Positions 26,111 to 39,287 of a DNA stretch of 64,000 nt are shown one piece after another (position 1 is the first letter of the stretch; each line of letters begins with the position of its first letter). The position numbers and the translations under genes are program-made. Origin of the DNA: Phoronis australis (taxonomy: Eukaryota; Phoronida; Phoronidae); NCBI GenBank assembly GCA_002633005.1, contig NMRA01000021.1:273998-337997 (forward strand), read 5' to 3'. Below the pieces are notes generated by a model. It was not told the origin of the DNA. It did no database searches and saw only the letters and a list, made by a program, of their open reading frames with translations.

Positions 26111-29092
26111 CTCACTCCAGGGAAATGGTGGGGATAAACGGCTTTTTTCACAGCTCAAACCAAGAATGATTGATAAGTCTGTAGTGGGTTAGTGGAGTGA
26201 AAATACCACACAAATATAGTCTTCATTTCTGACACTGCCGCCCAGGCATCAGTGCATAGGTGTGTCCTCTGAAACCATCTCGTTGGTTGCCTGTCATTCT
26301 GAAAATTGCATTTCTGTAGTCTTTAATCATTGGTGACCCTACTGCTGTGTTCTCTCTTGGAAGAAGTGCTTGTAGAAAGCGGAACAAAAAATTGTGTAGC
26401 GGGAAAAAAACGGGCCAGGTTGGGTCCCATGTTGTAGACATAAATGTCACTTGTAGTCACCAGGGTGTGTCTTATCGTAGATCTGGCCCCCTGAAACTTG
26501 GGTGATAATTGATTTAAGCTAGTCTTTGAAGGAAGCTAATGCATCAGGTGACCTGAATTTTCAAGTCACTGGAGGTTTGGATTTTCATTTTGTTTTGTGA
26601 TTAGTTTTGGCGCCACCTATTAGGAAAATTGGTAATTTTTCCACAAAAAGTTTAAAGTGTTGACTGTTAAAAGTTCCTTGATTTCTTTGGTTCTATATAT
26701 AGTGACACATGATTTGAATGCAAATAGCATTGTCATAACATTAGTCACTGATGTATAAGTGTTTTAATACAAATAATTTGTCTACTCAGTTTTGTCTATC
26801 GTACTAACTGACATCTGTCATCTTTTGTAATTGCTATTAAATTCAAATTTTGAAAGTTCTATGTCCAGTTTATCAGAGGTTGCCCAGAAAATGTAGTTAA
26901 TGTTCATCGTTATTCAATTTGTGGTGTCGTCAGTTTCAGGCGTTATTTAATGTCGTTGGCACGAGATTGTTTTGCGAAGTGTTATATTTTGTTGCATATG
27001 ATGAATGCATAGTTGTTTCTCTTTGTCAGAGCTCAATATGGCAGCTTTATGCCTTCTATATTGTTTACTTAAGGTGTTTAAGGCACAGTACTAAAGGAGT
27101 GCCATTTTGTTTGTAGATTTGAAAAAAGATTTTGATTTCCTTTCACGAGTGCTTTGTTATGATGTGCAGTGATTTTTGCATTAACCCAATTTTCAGTTAG
27201 GAGGAGTGTCTTACTCTGAACTGACAGATAAATCATCTAAAATGGATTGGTACTCAAAAGTTGTACTTGGTTTCCAAAGTTAAATTTTTGGTCAGTACAA
27301 AAGTTCTTGTGGTTTCTGAAACTTTAAGTGTTAAGCTTTGTGCATCCATTCAAAGACGACAATTTATTGGTTGGCAAATAGAGGTGAAAGTATTTTCTGT
27401 ACCTGAGATATGGGTGATTTAGCAGTATCTGCCTACATTTATAATTGAATTAAATTTGACACTACTTGTAGCTGGTTGACTGAGTATAATTAGAAGGTGT
27501 AACAAATGTGGATTTCTCAGGTACACATCAGCCATTGAAGTGATGATGTGGGTTAATTCAAACTGACATTTATTTTTCATTATATGTCAAAGAGGGTTGC
27601 TAAATTCCACCATCGTGAGTTATGTTTTAAACAGAATTTCCTGTCTTTGGCAACCGATGTGAAATATTATCCTGATGGATTTTGAAGATGGATATATCTG
27701 TGGGCATTTGGAAGGGAGGGTTAAAACTAGTTCATTCCATCAAAGTTTCTGTACAGAATAACTTTTATAGTGTTTTTTAAAATGACGTGAAGATTTTCAT
27801 TCTGGGAATGATAGAATTCAGTGCCTCTGCTTTTGTCCAAAAACGTGTGTGGACAAAGCATGATATCGTGATTTTTGTTGACATAAGAAATATGTGATTG
27901 TCTCTAGCCTCTTCAACAAACTGTGAGAGTGATAGATTACATGTTATCCTCTCACTAAACACTCCCTTGTCATTTGCTATCATGCTTCTTCTGCTGTCAC
28001 AAATAGTGTCCAATCAGAAGTCATCTAATTCACACATGCGATACAGTCATACCAGCTTCCTGCACAGTGCGTCTCAGCATGACCTATTGTTTCAAGCTAA
28101 TAATTCTCTGTCTACTCTCTTCTTGAAATTATGAGCATGATTGTCATTTATCACAAATTCTCTGTTAATCAGTTTTTGCACTGCGTGCAACACTATCTGG
28201 TGATGAGGCAATAAAAAGTGACTGAAACTCCTAATATAATGTAGTCTTATCAGTTTTATTAGCGTTATATTTCACTTGATATTAAATCAAGGACGCATCA
28301 TCATTGAGAATGACCTCGTAAGCGGTTAATTCCCGAGCTTGTCCAAATATTTGTTTCACTGTCTAGGCTGTGTATTCACAATGAATTAGATCGGACAACC
28401 AATGTATGTTTGGCCTATAATTGAACCAGGAATAATGTGGGAATTATTTCAAGAAGGATCTAAATTCATAAATAGTCCAACTTTTTTAAACGTTTCGTAC
28501 GAATAAAGTTATACATTCTATTTAGGGCTTGATCAAAGTTTTGCTACCTGATTTTTTTCATTGCCAAATTCACCTTTCTTATTTATCATTCGTTTGTAAA
28601 GGACCACAGTGATCGTTGTTCATCAGATGAACTTAAAAGGTATTTTGAAAAAGTTCTTCATCCACGCCTTCTTCTGTTCTACACTTCTCTGCTATGATTG
28701 TTTTCTGAGTAATTCCGACCAACGAGCCTCATTATCAGTAGCCTGTGCCTGTATTTTTTCCCCAACTGTTTGCATAAGCTGCACATACTGTAACCACCAA
28801 CTTGTCAGTAGTCACTGAATTTTTCTTTGTAAAAGCCATCACCAGCTGCCCAATTTGGAGTGGCCTTGATCAACAGAACTGAGTGGTTGAGAGAATATTG
28901 CCATTGTTTGGCGTTTACAAATATCTATTGTTCTGCACCATTTCGTGTTGGCTAAGGACAGTAATTTTGGTATCAGATGTTGATATCGTAATAATGGCCG
29001 ATTGCCACTTATTCTTGTGTGAAGGGACTATTACTGGACTAAACAGTTGAAACAGCAAACCCAATCGACCAAAAAGACATTATATGATCCCT

Positions 29093-29579
29093 TTAAAGGG
29101 CCTTTCATACTAACATCGATGCATTCATGGTTTGGGGAGTTGCGATCAGTATGAACGCTTAACTCCGGTCCTGGATCGTAGTTAACATCTTCAGTTAACA
29201 TCGCAGTTAACGTCTGGATTTAATAGCACAGCGTCGACGCTGTGGTGCAGTATGAACGGTTAACTTCAGTCCATTTGAAGTTATCACCAGGTGCCACTGT
29301 TATCGTCAACAGTTACAAGGTAGTGCCATCACTAACAGCTGCTTATATTTTGCTCTAATAATAACCAATCAATTTAAAAATAAGTTTAATGTCATTCAGC
29401 ACATGTAAATGTTCCCAAATTGTCACATTGAAAAAAATCTTAGCATGCAGCGCTACCTTGACGACAGCGTCACCAACTGTTTACTTTCATGTTCATTAAC
29501 TACCGAAGCCAGTATGAACACGAACGGTCCAGTTAACTGCCGGTCCAGTTAACTGCGACGCAATATGAAAGGGCCTTAA
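29093..29579 (+). mobile_element. TTAA-flanked short inverted-repeat element (MITE), copy 1
   Basis: The element (29097-29575, 479 bp) is bordered on each side by TTAA (29093-29096 and 29576-29579). Its ends are imperfect inverted repeats: the left begins AGGGCCTTTCATACTAAC and the right, reverse complemented, begins GGCCCTTTCATATTGCG. It has no open frame of note. The interior carries about six GTTAAC palindromes and two GTATGAACG segments. A second copy with the same ends and interior lies at 43635-44143, which confirms a family. TTAA target duplications are typical of piggyBac- and Kolobok-type elements; I cannot choose between them. Confidence 0.85.
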
Positions 29580-32500
29580 GAGTGATGCAGAGTAAGGATT
29601 TTTATAGTCTTGGTCAAGTTGCCATTTTTCTTTTTTTGTTTAAAGATCTGTCTTATTTTGTTTGCTAGTGGATGTTATGTACTGTTCAAATAATGTTAAC
29701 ATTCCAGTTTTGTGCTATATTGAGAAATATACCATGTATCTAAGCGTGCAAGTTTTGTGTGGATTTTAGTCTACATTGCAGTCACCAGTGTTTACAAAAC
29801 TTTTATTTATTGTAGTAGCTCTTAGCAAAGATTTCCTTTGTTTTTCTCCATTTTAAGTTTATTCCACTAAAATCCATGACACTGATTATTTACAACAAAT
29901 CCTTCTGTGAAAAGAAATACTCTAATGGCCTTGAACTGTGCTATGGTATTCTGTTGAGTTTGAGACAAGATAGTTCTATGCTTGTTCGTCTTGTTTAATT
30001 TTTGGTGGAAATTCATGATAACAATTCTAGGCAAAACTCGAATTGTTCATTCAGAAAGTGACACTCTAAAGGGGCTGCTTACTCATTATCATAAAAAAAT
30101 GTTCATAATTATTCACTTTCAAGCCTACATATATGTCTTGAGAGACCCCATGAGTGACACTGAGTGCACATACGGTTTTGTAAGAAAGCTGACATCTTGT
30201 GTTATAATACTCTTTTGGATGTATACACGCATAAAAAATTAAAATGTTGTAAACCTATTTGCTTATTCTTCTTGCATTAGAGGTGTACATTTCAACACCT
30301 AAAGGTTAGAATATTGTTTCACATAAATTAATCTTCAGGTGTTATAAATTTTTAAGGATTATACAGCTGGGAGAGGTTTCACAGTGATTTATGATTCCAG
30401 GTCTCGTGTCTTAGCAACTGCAAGTCCAGGGATTGAGATTTTTCACATTTCAAACTCTAAAAGATCTCTCCCGCAGATTTTTTTTTCCTGAAAGTTGACA
30501 TGGTTTTCTCAAAAATATCCAAATGATTTGTGTTTGTACTGTTTAAGGTATCCTGTTTTTTTTTTAATTGTTAAGAAAGGGAACAAGGCTTCCTTTATTA
30601 ATTAATTCTGTTGCCTGGTGATGGATTTTAGTGTAGAATGGTCTTGTGATTTATAGCTTTACTTGCCAGGAATTTCCACAGAAGGTTAATGGAAACTGAC
30701 ACTTGATGAATTCAGAGGATTCCCACTGGTTTGTTTGGAAATGGGTCTGCACATTTATTGGGTCATATTGTCACTTGAATACAATGTGTAAGGTTCAAGG
30801 AGAATATGTGAAAATTTTGCTATAAAAAGAAACTATATGTCTTAACCTTATCATGAGTGTCTAAATTTATTTTTTTTGAAATATCTGGATGGTCTTTTAC
30901 CCGAATGGGTCAATTGTGTGTAGAAAATACCTCTACCATTTTTTGCACACAGGTACGTGAGCCAAAAAAAAAACAATACACTCTCTTTCTGTAAAAAAGT
31001 GGGTACTTTAAAATGCGACTAATGGCACTGAGAGAAAATTGTTTGCTTTTTGGGAGCTAAAATTCGCAAGAGATGTGCGTTTACAAAGACACTGACATTT
31101 TATAAAATGTCTGTATTGTATGCATTAGTGGTGGGCGCTCATTTGAGTCAAGGTTTCCAAAAATGAAAATTTGTAAGTTTTGGGTTCGGGAAGTAAGCCA
31201 AATATTAGACATGTTTGCTGAATGGAAAGTTATTTTCTAGCATGCTTGAGTTATGCAGAATTTAACATGAAAACCAGAAGTGCAATGCCATGAAGTTGTA
31301 GCAGAAGCCATGTGTGCCTGAAAGTAATATGATAGTTGAAATTTTTAAACTAAAAGCACTTTGTTCCTTTTTTCTTATATTTTATTGGCGGTGCTGCTGT
31401 ATTGCAATGAATGAATATCTTTATTGCAGACTCTACAGTTGTCCATATACTGTACAAAAAAGGAATCATATGAAAAAAATTGAAACCAAAAGCTAAGACT
31501 ACTAGTAGAACTCCATGTAAACAGTGAAATGTGAATGCATCCTGAATGACTGAGCGAAAAAACAAGTCGGAATGGTTGATGGCAAAAATTCTCAAGGATA
31601 TAAATTTATCCATTATGAACTTTTGAGAAAGAAAAGGAAAAAGAGAGCTGGTGATGATGCTCTCCATAGTAATAGCATGTCCAAGGTGCAGTTATAAATT
31701 TCATTTTATTTGTTAGTCCTGCGTAATAAATGGAAACTCTCACAAACATTCGTAGTCTTCAAAAAATTTTTAATTTGTTGCCTGGGAAATGGTAAATTTT
31801 GGATAAATAGCAGGATGCTGGCTGTGACAAATATTTATATCCTGAACAATACAATCTAGCCCATTTGGGTGTTCTCCATAAGTCTTTTTAGGACCATTAA
31901 AGCTGGTTATTTATAAACTGAGAGCCAGGGGTGGCCATTGTTAGCTACATAATCAAACAAGTCCCTCAGCACTGACACAAATGCTGTGCATTAACTCTAC
32001 AATAAATCACCCATGTTGTAAACAATAAGTCGCATACAATCCATCTTCTGACATTGGTGTTAGGATAGTTTATATTGTCTTTAACCACTTGCACCCTGGC
32101 GGTTTTGCAGAACATTTATTATCAATGAATGGATGGTGGTCTTATTTTTTGCAAGCAATACCTGATTCACATGCTGGCTAAAACCCTAACAGTTGCTAAA
32201 GTGCTAGCTAGCGTTTTCACTAGCATTTTCTCACTACAACAAAAATGTCAGTAATGCAAACGGTTGTAAGGGTCACCTTTTCTGGAGATTTGCTGGAGGT
32301 TTGTGTTATCCCAAAACTACTGTTTTTTGTAGCCTAACTGTTTACTTCAAAGGAACCTCAAGTAACAGGTTGATAAATGACTTTTAGAAGATTTTAATGA
32401 TCGCTCTTCTAGTTAAGTTGAGCTCTACTTGTAATCTTGTGTTTTGGGATCATCTCACAAAGTTAAAAACATTTCTGTTTTACTCTGAAGTGTATTACTT

Positions 32501-33228
32501 GTTTACCTGTTTAAAATATGTGAAAGCCAGAGGTGCCACACTGTCTCAGGGTGATTCCTTAAAATACCATTTTTACCCATAGAAAGCCCATGAATCACCC
32601 AGTTATGTGATACTGTTGGGGTGTTAACTTTATCGAAAGCTGCACAAAATAACAATAGTTTAGAATGTGTTATGCTTTATTCAATCGTAATTTGACAATA
32701 ATTACAGGTGCCTCGTACCACAACAAAATACAATTGGTTGAGATTACTGAACTATTTTTGTTTCTCGTTCTGTGTATAATACCAGGCAGTAAAATATTTA
32801 AATAAAACATTTTTTAAAATTAATACATGATTTAAATGTGGGATATCATGAGGTGTGGTACTTGCTTGTGATACAGAAACTCTACAGACAACGTCCTGAT
32901 CTCAGTGACTGCATGTTGAAACTCATAGAGTTTTTGTTCTGTTGGTCAATCTGTGGTCAGCTCGCCTGCAGCCTTCATCTGTGAACTGTACAAATCAGGT
33001 TATTACCGACATTTTGAATTATCCTCAACTTAATCACAGAATAGTTCTAAAAGTGGTGCTGTTGTATTTCAGGATAATGCTATTACAGTTAACACATTGA
33101 CTTACAGAATTTTGCCCATGACCTTGTGGCCTAATTTCATATTTTTTGTTGCAGGATTCTCACATTGGGTTGCTCTTTTGAATTAATGGTTTGTCTTGTT
33201 TATTTACTTGTTTTGTATAATTTTGCAG

Positions 33229-33380
33229 GTGACGGTTTAGACAACAGTATCGGTTCAGGAGAAGGTACGGCCGATGAAGATATGGACGACAGAAGCTCAA
33301 AAGCCCGACAAAAGAAGCGTGGCATATTCCCAAAAGTAGCGACAAATATTATGAGGGCGTGGTTATTTCAGCATTTAACA
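33229..33380 (+). CDS. Meis: Meis exon, acidic segment and homeodomain helix 1
   Basis: The acceptor is TTGCAG and the donor is GTAAGT at 33381. The first two bases complete the split Gly codon, then 50 codons follow. [21 protein letters not shown] is the conserved DGLDNS motif plus an acidic run; [19 protein letters not shown] starts the homeodomain; and [12 protein letters not shown] is helix 1. The KKRGIFPK and [13 protein letters not shown] strings match Meis/homothorax proteins essentially exactly. The acidic segment is shorter and less lysine-rich than the vertebrate DDDDPDKDKKR version. The exon ends exactly after LT, before the HPYP of the TALE loop, the same boundary as in vertebrate MEIS genes. 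Confidence 0.97.
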
Positions 33381-35731
33381 GTAAGTGGTTGTTGAGAATA
33401 TTCTCTGCACATGTATGCGGGTGTGTAGTGGGTGTATACACTGATGTCATTGGTGCTTTCAGGAATGAAAAGGTTTAATTCAAAGTCGAATGTCTAAAGT
33501 CAAAACTTGGAAATGTGCTTTTGCCATATTTTTTCATGTTGCAGAAGTTATGCTGACGTATAAGACAGAGCTAGTAAACACTTAAGACAAGAAGGCCTGC
33601 TATGTTATATATTTCAATATCCCAATATTCTAATTAAATGTGTTGCAGGAAACTGATTTGTATATATATTCTGAATTTTCTGACAAAACCTGCATGTGTG
33701 TCTGAGCGTTGTTCTATATAACTGTAAAATTTGATGTCCACGATTCATTTATTAAGTAAAATCTTAACTTTTGCTGTTATTGCCACTACACAGTGTTCAT
33801 AACATGAGACTTCATTTATCATCTCCCTAGGCTTGCTAATATATGTCCACCACAATAGATCATGTGACCTTCTCAGTGTCAGCCCATGGAAGTTCATGGT
33901 GGCGGCCATCTTGAATTTGTCATGTCTAACAGGCTGCAAAATAGCAGCTGTCATAAGTGACTGGTCTCTCCCTGAACAGTTTGTTTTCCTCTTGTCATCC
34001 CTTTGGCTACTCTGTAATTGATGCCAAGTTGTCGAGAGTAGAAAGTGATAGTGAGTAGGAGTGATTTGGGGTGATGGCTGTATTAGGTCATGTTTGGTAA
34101 TTAAATCCAGAGGACTTTTAAAACTTTGAGTTAGTGCTCTTCTTTTGACCTGGCAAAAAGTTGAATAAATCAGTGTGGAAGGCCATCAAAGCACCTCCAA
34201 GTTTTAATACGGCATTTCGGCCTTACATCTTTAGATTGTGTAACATGAGTGTGTATTAGAAGTCACTATTTTTGACCATGCCTGTAGGAAGTATAACGTA
34301 GTGCAATTAATATAGAAATTATGGCTGTAGCATAAGGTTTGCTTGTTTCAAGGTATTGCGGCTTCTGTGTTTAGTCGTATCAGGTTTGCTGAAACTGTTT
34401 CCAACTCTTAGCTGGATTTTGTTGTCTTTTCATTAAGTGTTGATGGAAATTGAATGGATAACATCAGACACTTTGAGTATTTCATTCCTGTATTCTCAAA
34501 ACAACAAATGGTTCAGGATAAGCTGATTTCGACAAAACCTTTTCATGAGCGTATCGATGATTCCCTGGCATTCTAATTCAACATAGTCTTTGGCCAAAAC
34601 TTTCTACAGAACAGAATTAAGTTTTAACTTGATTGAAATTTCTTTTGTTCATAGAGAAAGTGTTCAAATTCCAGTCAGTGAATAATTTTGCTAAAATTTG
34701 TTTTCATAGTAATCATTTTGGGTTTGTTTTGCACCAAATGAAGTGCTGTCTGCTATTGGAGAGACAAACTGACTTTGTAACAGATCTATGGCTGTTTGTG
34801 TCAGTGTTTGTTATGTATAATATTATTAAGTATTAATTAAATTGTGTAATCGCAGGGTCATTAATTTCTCTATAAAAGATTAATAGCGTACATGATTTGA
34901 TTTTGTTTGAATTATTAACATGTAGTGAGTATTGCGCAGTATTTTACTGGGGATGAAAAGACAAGTTTTCCTGTGAGTAGCTCATTAAAGGCCAAATTAA
35001 GTTTTATTACATAAGAAAAGTTTCTGTGTGCTGGGTTGAAATCCCTCATGTTCAATGTGGTATATTAACTCGTGAGTCATAGTGAATTGCCCAACATTTC
35101 AACTTTAATGAAAAAAGAGCTGAGGTTGATATTTTAATTTTCTATATTTTTCAGTATTAATTGTGTACATATTTTGAATGACATCTTTTAACTGAAGAAA
35201 ACTTTGCAGTCCTTAACACGGGTTGTGTGCCATACTTTTTTCTTAATGGTTTCTACTTACCAAACTCTTACTTAACATTACTACTGTGGGTTTCGTTAAA
35301 TCCTGTTTTAATTGGCTCCTAGCTGGTTTGCATTTTACTTATCTTTTTCCAACTGAACAGTTTCCTTCCCAGAAAGTTATGGGGAAACCTTTCTGACAGA
35401 GCTGTTGGAAACAGCCTTGCATTGTGGGAACCTTCTTGGATAATTGTCCATCAGACACTGGTGGAGCACAGCAACTGCTGTGTGCTTATTGGGCAGAGGA
35501 ATTGAGAGGGTATCTGATACCAGGTCCTTACCAATGCCTGGGGCGACCTCTGAGACAGCTTGTCTGGCCCAATGTTATGTTTGTGAATCGCAGACTAATC
35601 GGCCTGCAAAAGATACTCCTGGCCTACCCCACTGTCAAAAGCAATTTTTGTTAACCCTGTTTCTGGTGTTTGACGTTGATTGCTGCCCACTGTCAACCCA
35701 GTGAACTGCTGTTTGCCACAATAAACCTGCT

Positions 35732-35825
35732 GTTTGTCTTGTGTCACTGGTAGTGGGGGGATGCAATGAAGCTGGCCGTTTGTCTTGTGTCACTGGTAGT
35801 GGAGGGGAACGCAATGAAGTTGGCC
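35732..35825 (+). repeat. Tandem duplication, two copies, period about 46 bp
   Basis: The block GTTTGTCTTGTGTCACTGG... followed by a G-rich run and GCAATGAAG(C/T)TGGCC appears twice in succession, starting at 35732 and 35778. The copies differ mainly in the G-rich run (GGGGGGAT versus GGAGGGGAAC). The few differences suggest a fairly recent local duplication. Confidence 0.85.
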
Positions 35826-37269
35826 TTGGAACACCTAGCTCAGAATGAAAGTTCTGTCCTAGTGTTTTTTTGTTTTTTTTTTGTTTTTAGTGTGCATATA
35901 AACTCTCTATTAGATAGGTCATTTCAAAACTTTTATGGTTTAACTGAAAATAATTGTTTGGCCAACTGAGTTTTTTGTTCTGGATGCTGTAAAGGTGGTA
36001 CTTTATTTGAACAAATTGATATCTCATTTAGATTATATAAACAACAATAATTTTTTTAAAAGTTGACAATATTGAAAATCATCATGATTTCAGAGCAAAT
36101 GTTTTCAGCTTCTTTTCTAATGATTTATTTTGCATCTGGTTTTCTACTGTATTTGAGCTTTGGCTTCATTGAGTGGAGAAAACTGGTTCTCAAAATGTGC
36201 AGGGAGACCCCTGTTAATGACTATTACCCTTTTTGTTATGATCTTGTCAATCTGTTGCTATCTTTGACCTTGTTGTGAACACTTACCACCAACAACAGTA
36301 CCAGAGCAAGCCGAGATGTTTTCTTTAGATTTGGCAAAGGATTGCAGCCTTAGCAAGAGTTATGAATGTCAAAATACAAGAGACCGCAGTGCCAGCACTT
36401 TTGGATTTTCAGCATAACTTTGGTGTAAAAACCTTGAATGACATGTGGGCTCTAGCAAGGGACAGGATGTTTATCCATATCAGTCTACAGTGCTTAGTTT
36501 ATTTTTCTTGCTGTTAACTAAACATAAGGGAAGCCTATATAGCATTATATTGTAATTTAGGAATTTAAAGTTTTAACTTTGTTTATTGACATAGTATACA
36601 CTTGTATTAGTGGTTATCGCAGTCAGAGTGTTGTTATGTCTGAATTGTACTAATTGAAACCAATTAATAATATTTTGTTAATGTTTTGAGTGTTGTTTAT
36701 TTATCCAGTCAGAAGTCTTGCACCTAAGGCAAGAAAATTAATGTCTTTTTTAAGATTCTTTAAAGCTAGTGTTAAGGAAGTAGCAAAGATTGCTGCTTGT
36801 CTATTGTTGTGGGAAACAGGAATAATTGAGTGGAAATCTCATGGAAATTGGATGCATATTGGAGCCGTGTATGAATGTTTTTCACAGCGCAGTTAATATA
36901 ATGATACTAAATATTAATAATTGACCATTCAGCAGGATGGTGAGCATGAACGTTCTAGGCGGCGTTCATTTCTAAGTTGTGAGTTTTGCAAGATGTTTTA
37001 TTGGGAGTGTCAAGATGTATTATAAAAGCACATGGTCTTCTCAGTTTCTTTCACTCACAAAAAACTTGTTTTGTTGAATGCAGTCTCTGCGTGCGTTAAG
37101 CTTAAAAGTGGCAATATTTAGTACTGTTTGTATTTTATAGTTGTGTTTTAGTCATGAATTTATCAGCATGTGTTTAGGTTGTTTGTGACATAATTTACAA
37201 CCTGCAAATGGCCAGTAAATAACTGTCAATGACTCCTTCAACTAGGTAGTCCCATGTAGTCATTCATGT

Positions 37270-37442
37270 CTGGTATCCCTCATCTCAGGGTAGAATAGTT
37301 CTATTTGACAAATGTTCATCACACCCTGTGTTTGTAGTCCTACAGTGTTCTTCTCACCCTGTGTGTGCTGGTTAGTCTTGTAATGACCCATCAATAACCC
37401 TAACAGGCTTGAAATGTGGTCACAAAGTGGTCCCTGGTTGAT
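37270..37442 (+). repeat. Near-perfect 173-bp direct repeat, copy 1 (ends at an N)
   Basis: Identical to 37810-37982 except for one base (CAGGGTAGAAT here, CAGGGGAGAAT there), at a spacing of exactly 540 bp. This copy ends immediately before the ambiguous base at 37443. The 367 bp between the copies is rich in CTCGAGT/TTCGAGT motifs and unlike its surroundings. An assembly artefact from joining two haplotypes (one with, one without the 367-bp insertion) is at least as likely as a true duplication. Confidence 0.9.
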
Positions 37443-37809
37443 NTCGAAAATAGGTTTGGCATTTTCTACTCTACTTTTGGGCGAACTCAAGATAAGTGTC
37501 TATTATTCTATGCTCGAGTACACAATAACTTACGTAGATAATCTATTGCCCTTAGTTCACAGTTTGTAAACCCAATATTAAAGCAATAAGTTCGAGTTTG
37601 AACTCGGAATCTCGAGTTTTTACTCGAGTTTGTAGCACGAATAAAAGGGTCTTCAAGGGCAAACTTGAACTAGAAACTCCTATGCATAAACTATAATGTA
37701 TTCGAGCACAGTCTGATAACCAATTATTTTAAGTTTGCACAAAAGGAGCAGAGAAATTGCCAAAAATAGTTTCGAGTTTGTTTCGAGTACAAAGATTAGA
37801 GACCGGGCC
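37443..37809. other. Inter-repeat segment with TCGAGT motifs, starting at an N
   Basis: The 367 bp between the two 173-bp copies begins with the ambiguous base. It repeats CTCGAG/TTCGAGTTTG-type motifs several times, including a compact group at about 37591-37632 with both orientations. It has no coding capacity. It may be an inserted repeat element present in only one haplotype. I see no clean terminal repeats. Confidence 0.4.
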
Positions 37810-37982
37810 CTGGTATCCCTCATCTCAGGGGAGAATAGTTCTATTTGACAAATGTTCATCACACCCTGTGTTTGTAGTCCTACAGTGTTCTTCTCACCCT
37901 GTGTGTGCTGGTTAGTCTTGTAATGACCCATCAATAACCCTAACAGGCTTGAAATGTGGTCACAAAGTGGTCCCTGGTTGAT
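37810..37982 (+). repeat. Near-perfect 173-bp direct repeat, copy 2
   Basis: Second copy of 37270-37442, with one substitution by eye. Sequence right of this copy (GTGGTGATAAC...) runs on normally, so this copy is probably in its native place and the N-bordered copy is the suspect one. Open frames that appear on the - strand in both copies are a consequence of the duplication and have no recognisable domain. Confidence 0.9.
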
Positions 37983-39287
37983 GTGGTGATAACAGATTTT
38001 AAACAATTTGATGAACTGGGTGGTTGAAATGTGTTGAAGTTTAAAGTTTTGGTGAATTTTATTGAGTGGGCATTTTGGTCAAACAGGTATCACTGGAATA
38101 CGTAGAGAATTAAAAAACATGTGAAATAAAAATGACACCTGTTTTCTTGTGGAACTAAATGCGTATGATTTTTATTTTGTTGCACACCTTAACCTGAAAA
38201 TGTTTGGGATTGAACTGATTTCCAACCAACATCACGAAATCTGTGTAGGTTAAAAACCAAAAGTCTGTTTTCTTTGAAGCTTGTCTTGCCCATTATGAAA
38301 TGAAACCTTCCAGAATTATCACTGGGTATAGCATTGTTTACAGATTTCATTTGACCATAACTTTGATTAGTTTCTGGTGTTGTAAATGAAAAGACTGTGA
38401 TTACACTGAAATTATGGAGTAGGACTTTCTCTTGTGTCACTCCAGTCTGATTAATGTAAATTTCAGCCGCGATCAAACCAACATCTGACGGCAGTGATTA
38501 TAGTTCAAATTTAATCCTGTCCCATAGCTGTCAAAATGGGAGATAAATATTCCTGTCTAAGAGTCATCACTGTTATTGATGGTTGACATGAGTTTATTAG
38601 TGTTTTTTTTTCATGGGTTTTGATGATGATGCCCTGGAAATGGTTTTGACAATAAATGTCAATTTAAAGTGCTCTTGAGGAATTGAAAATGTTACGCTCA
38701 TGCTCTACAAATCACTGTTTTCTCAAAAAATTTTGTAGTGCGCTGTTCTAGACTGATAGCTGAAGAGTGTGTGGAGCGTGTACTATGCAAGTAATTCATA
38801 CTGGATGGAGAGCATTCAATATTGTCTTGTTCTTGTCAGTTGAAGTTTTTATTTCTAAAATGCACTTTTTTTATCAAAATTGTGCATTGCCTTGAACAAA
38901 TTCAGCTGCAGAACCAGCTACAGAAAATGTTGGATCAGTTTTTAGTCTGCAATTGTGTAAATCGCTTGAATTTTTTGTCTTCGTTGGATAACATTTTCAA
39001 TTTGGAACACAATATTGCGGCATATCAAAATTTCATTTTGACAAGGTTTTCAACAAAAATAAAGAATGAGAATATTTAGTGCCATTATTTTTACAGTTTG
39101 TACGGCTGTCATTCACTATTCCGAAAAATAGATTTAAATGACCATTCTAGCAATTCGCTTTGCTTGCATTTGAAAAAAACTTTACTGTGTTCCAGAATAC
39201 GAGAACCACTTCTAAGTACCAGATGGCCAATGAGATTTATTCTAGAGTATGAGAATTTTTACTTACTGTATATTTCTTGTCTTCCAG

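Larger units (their letters stand above)
13013..33228 (+). other. Meis intron, 20.2 kb
   Basis: Donor GTAAGC, acceptor TTTTGCAG at 33221-33228. No coding exon was found inside; the phase match across it needs none. Contents I can support are a diverged dispersed repeat pair (17341-17770 and 25272-25675), a cluster of CTGTCA sites (21495-21563), a complex non-repetitive block that may be regulatory (25900-26110), a short TTAA run (19195-19209), and a TTAA-flanked inverted-repeat element (29097-29575). The rest is AT-rich sequence in which I see no further structure. Confidence 0.85.
33381..39287 (+). other. Meis intron, 5.9 kb
   Basis: Donor GTAAGT, acceptor CTTCCAG. It contains a two-copy tandem duplication (35732-35825), a GC-richer segment without a recognisable gene (about 35390-35730), and the 173-bp direct repeat with an N (37270-37982). 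No internal exon is needed for phase and none was seen. Confidence 0.85.

Noticed and set aside
13990-26180. Scattered TGATTGAT motifs (near 14211, 24898 and 26167) as Pbx-Hox sites
   Set aside because: Single motif occurrences in 20 kb of AT-rich sequence are expected by chance. I saw no clustering.
33890-33925. GGCGGCCATCTTGAATT segment as a possible YY1-type site or promoter
   Set aside because: The GCGGCCATCTTG phrase is also common in invertebrate interspersed repeats. No start-site context or exon was found nearby.
37260-38006. Two similar - strand open frames with a shared peptide, as a duplicated gene
   Set aside because: They are copies of the same 173-bp direct repeat, one next to an N, with no recognisable protein.
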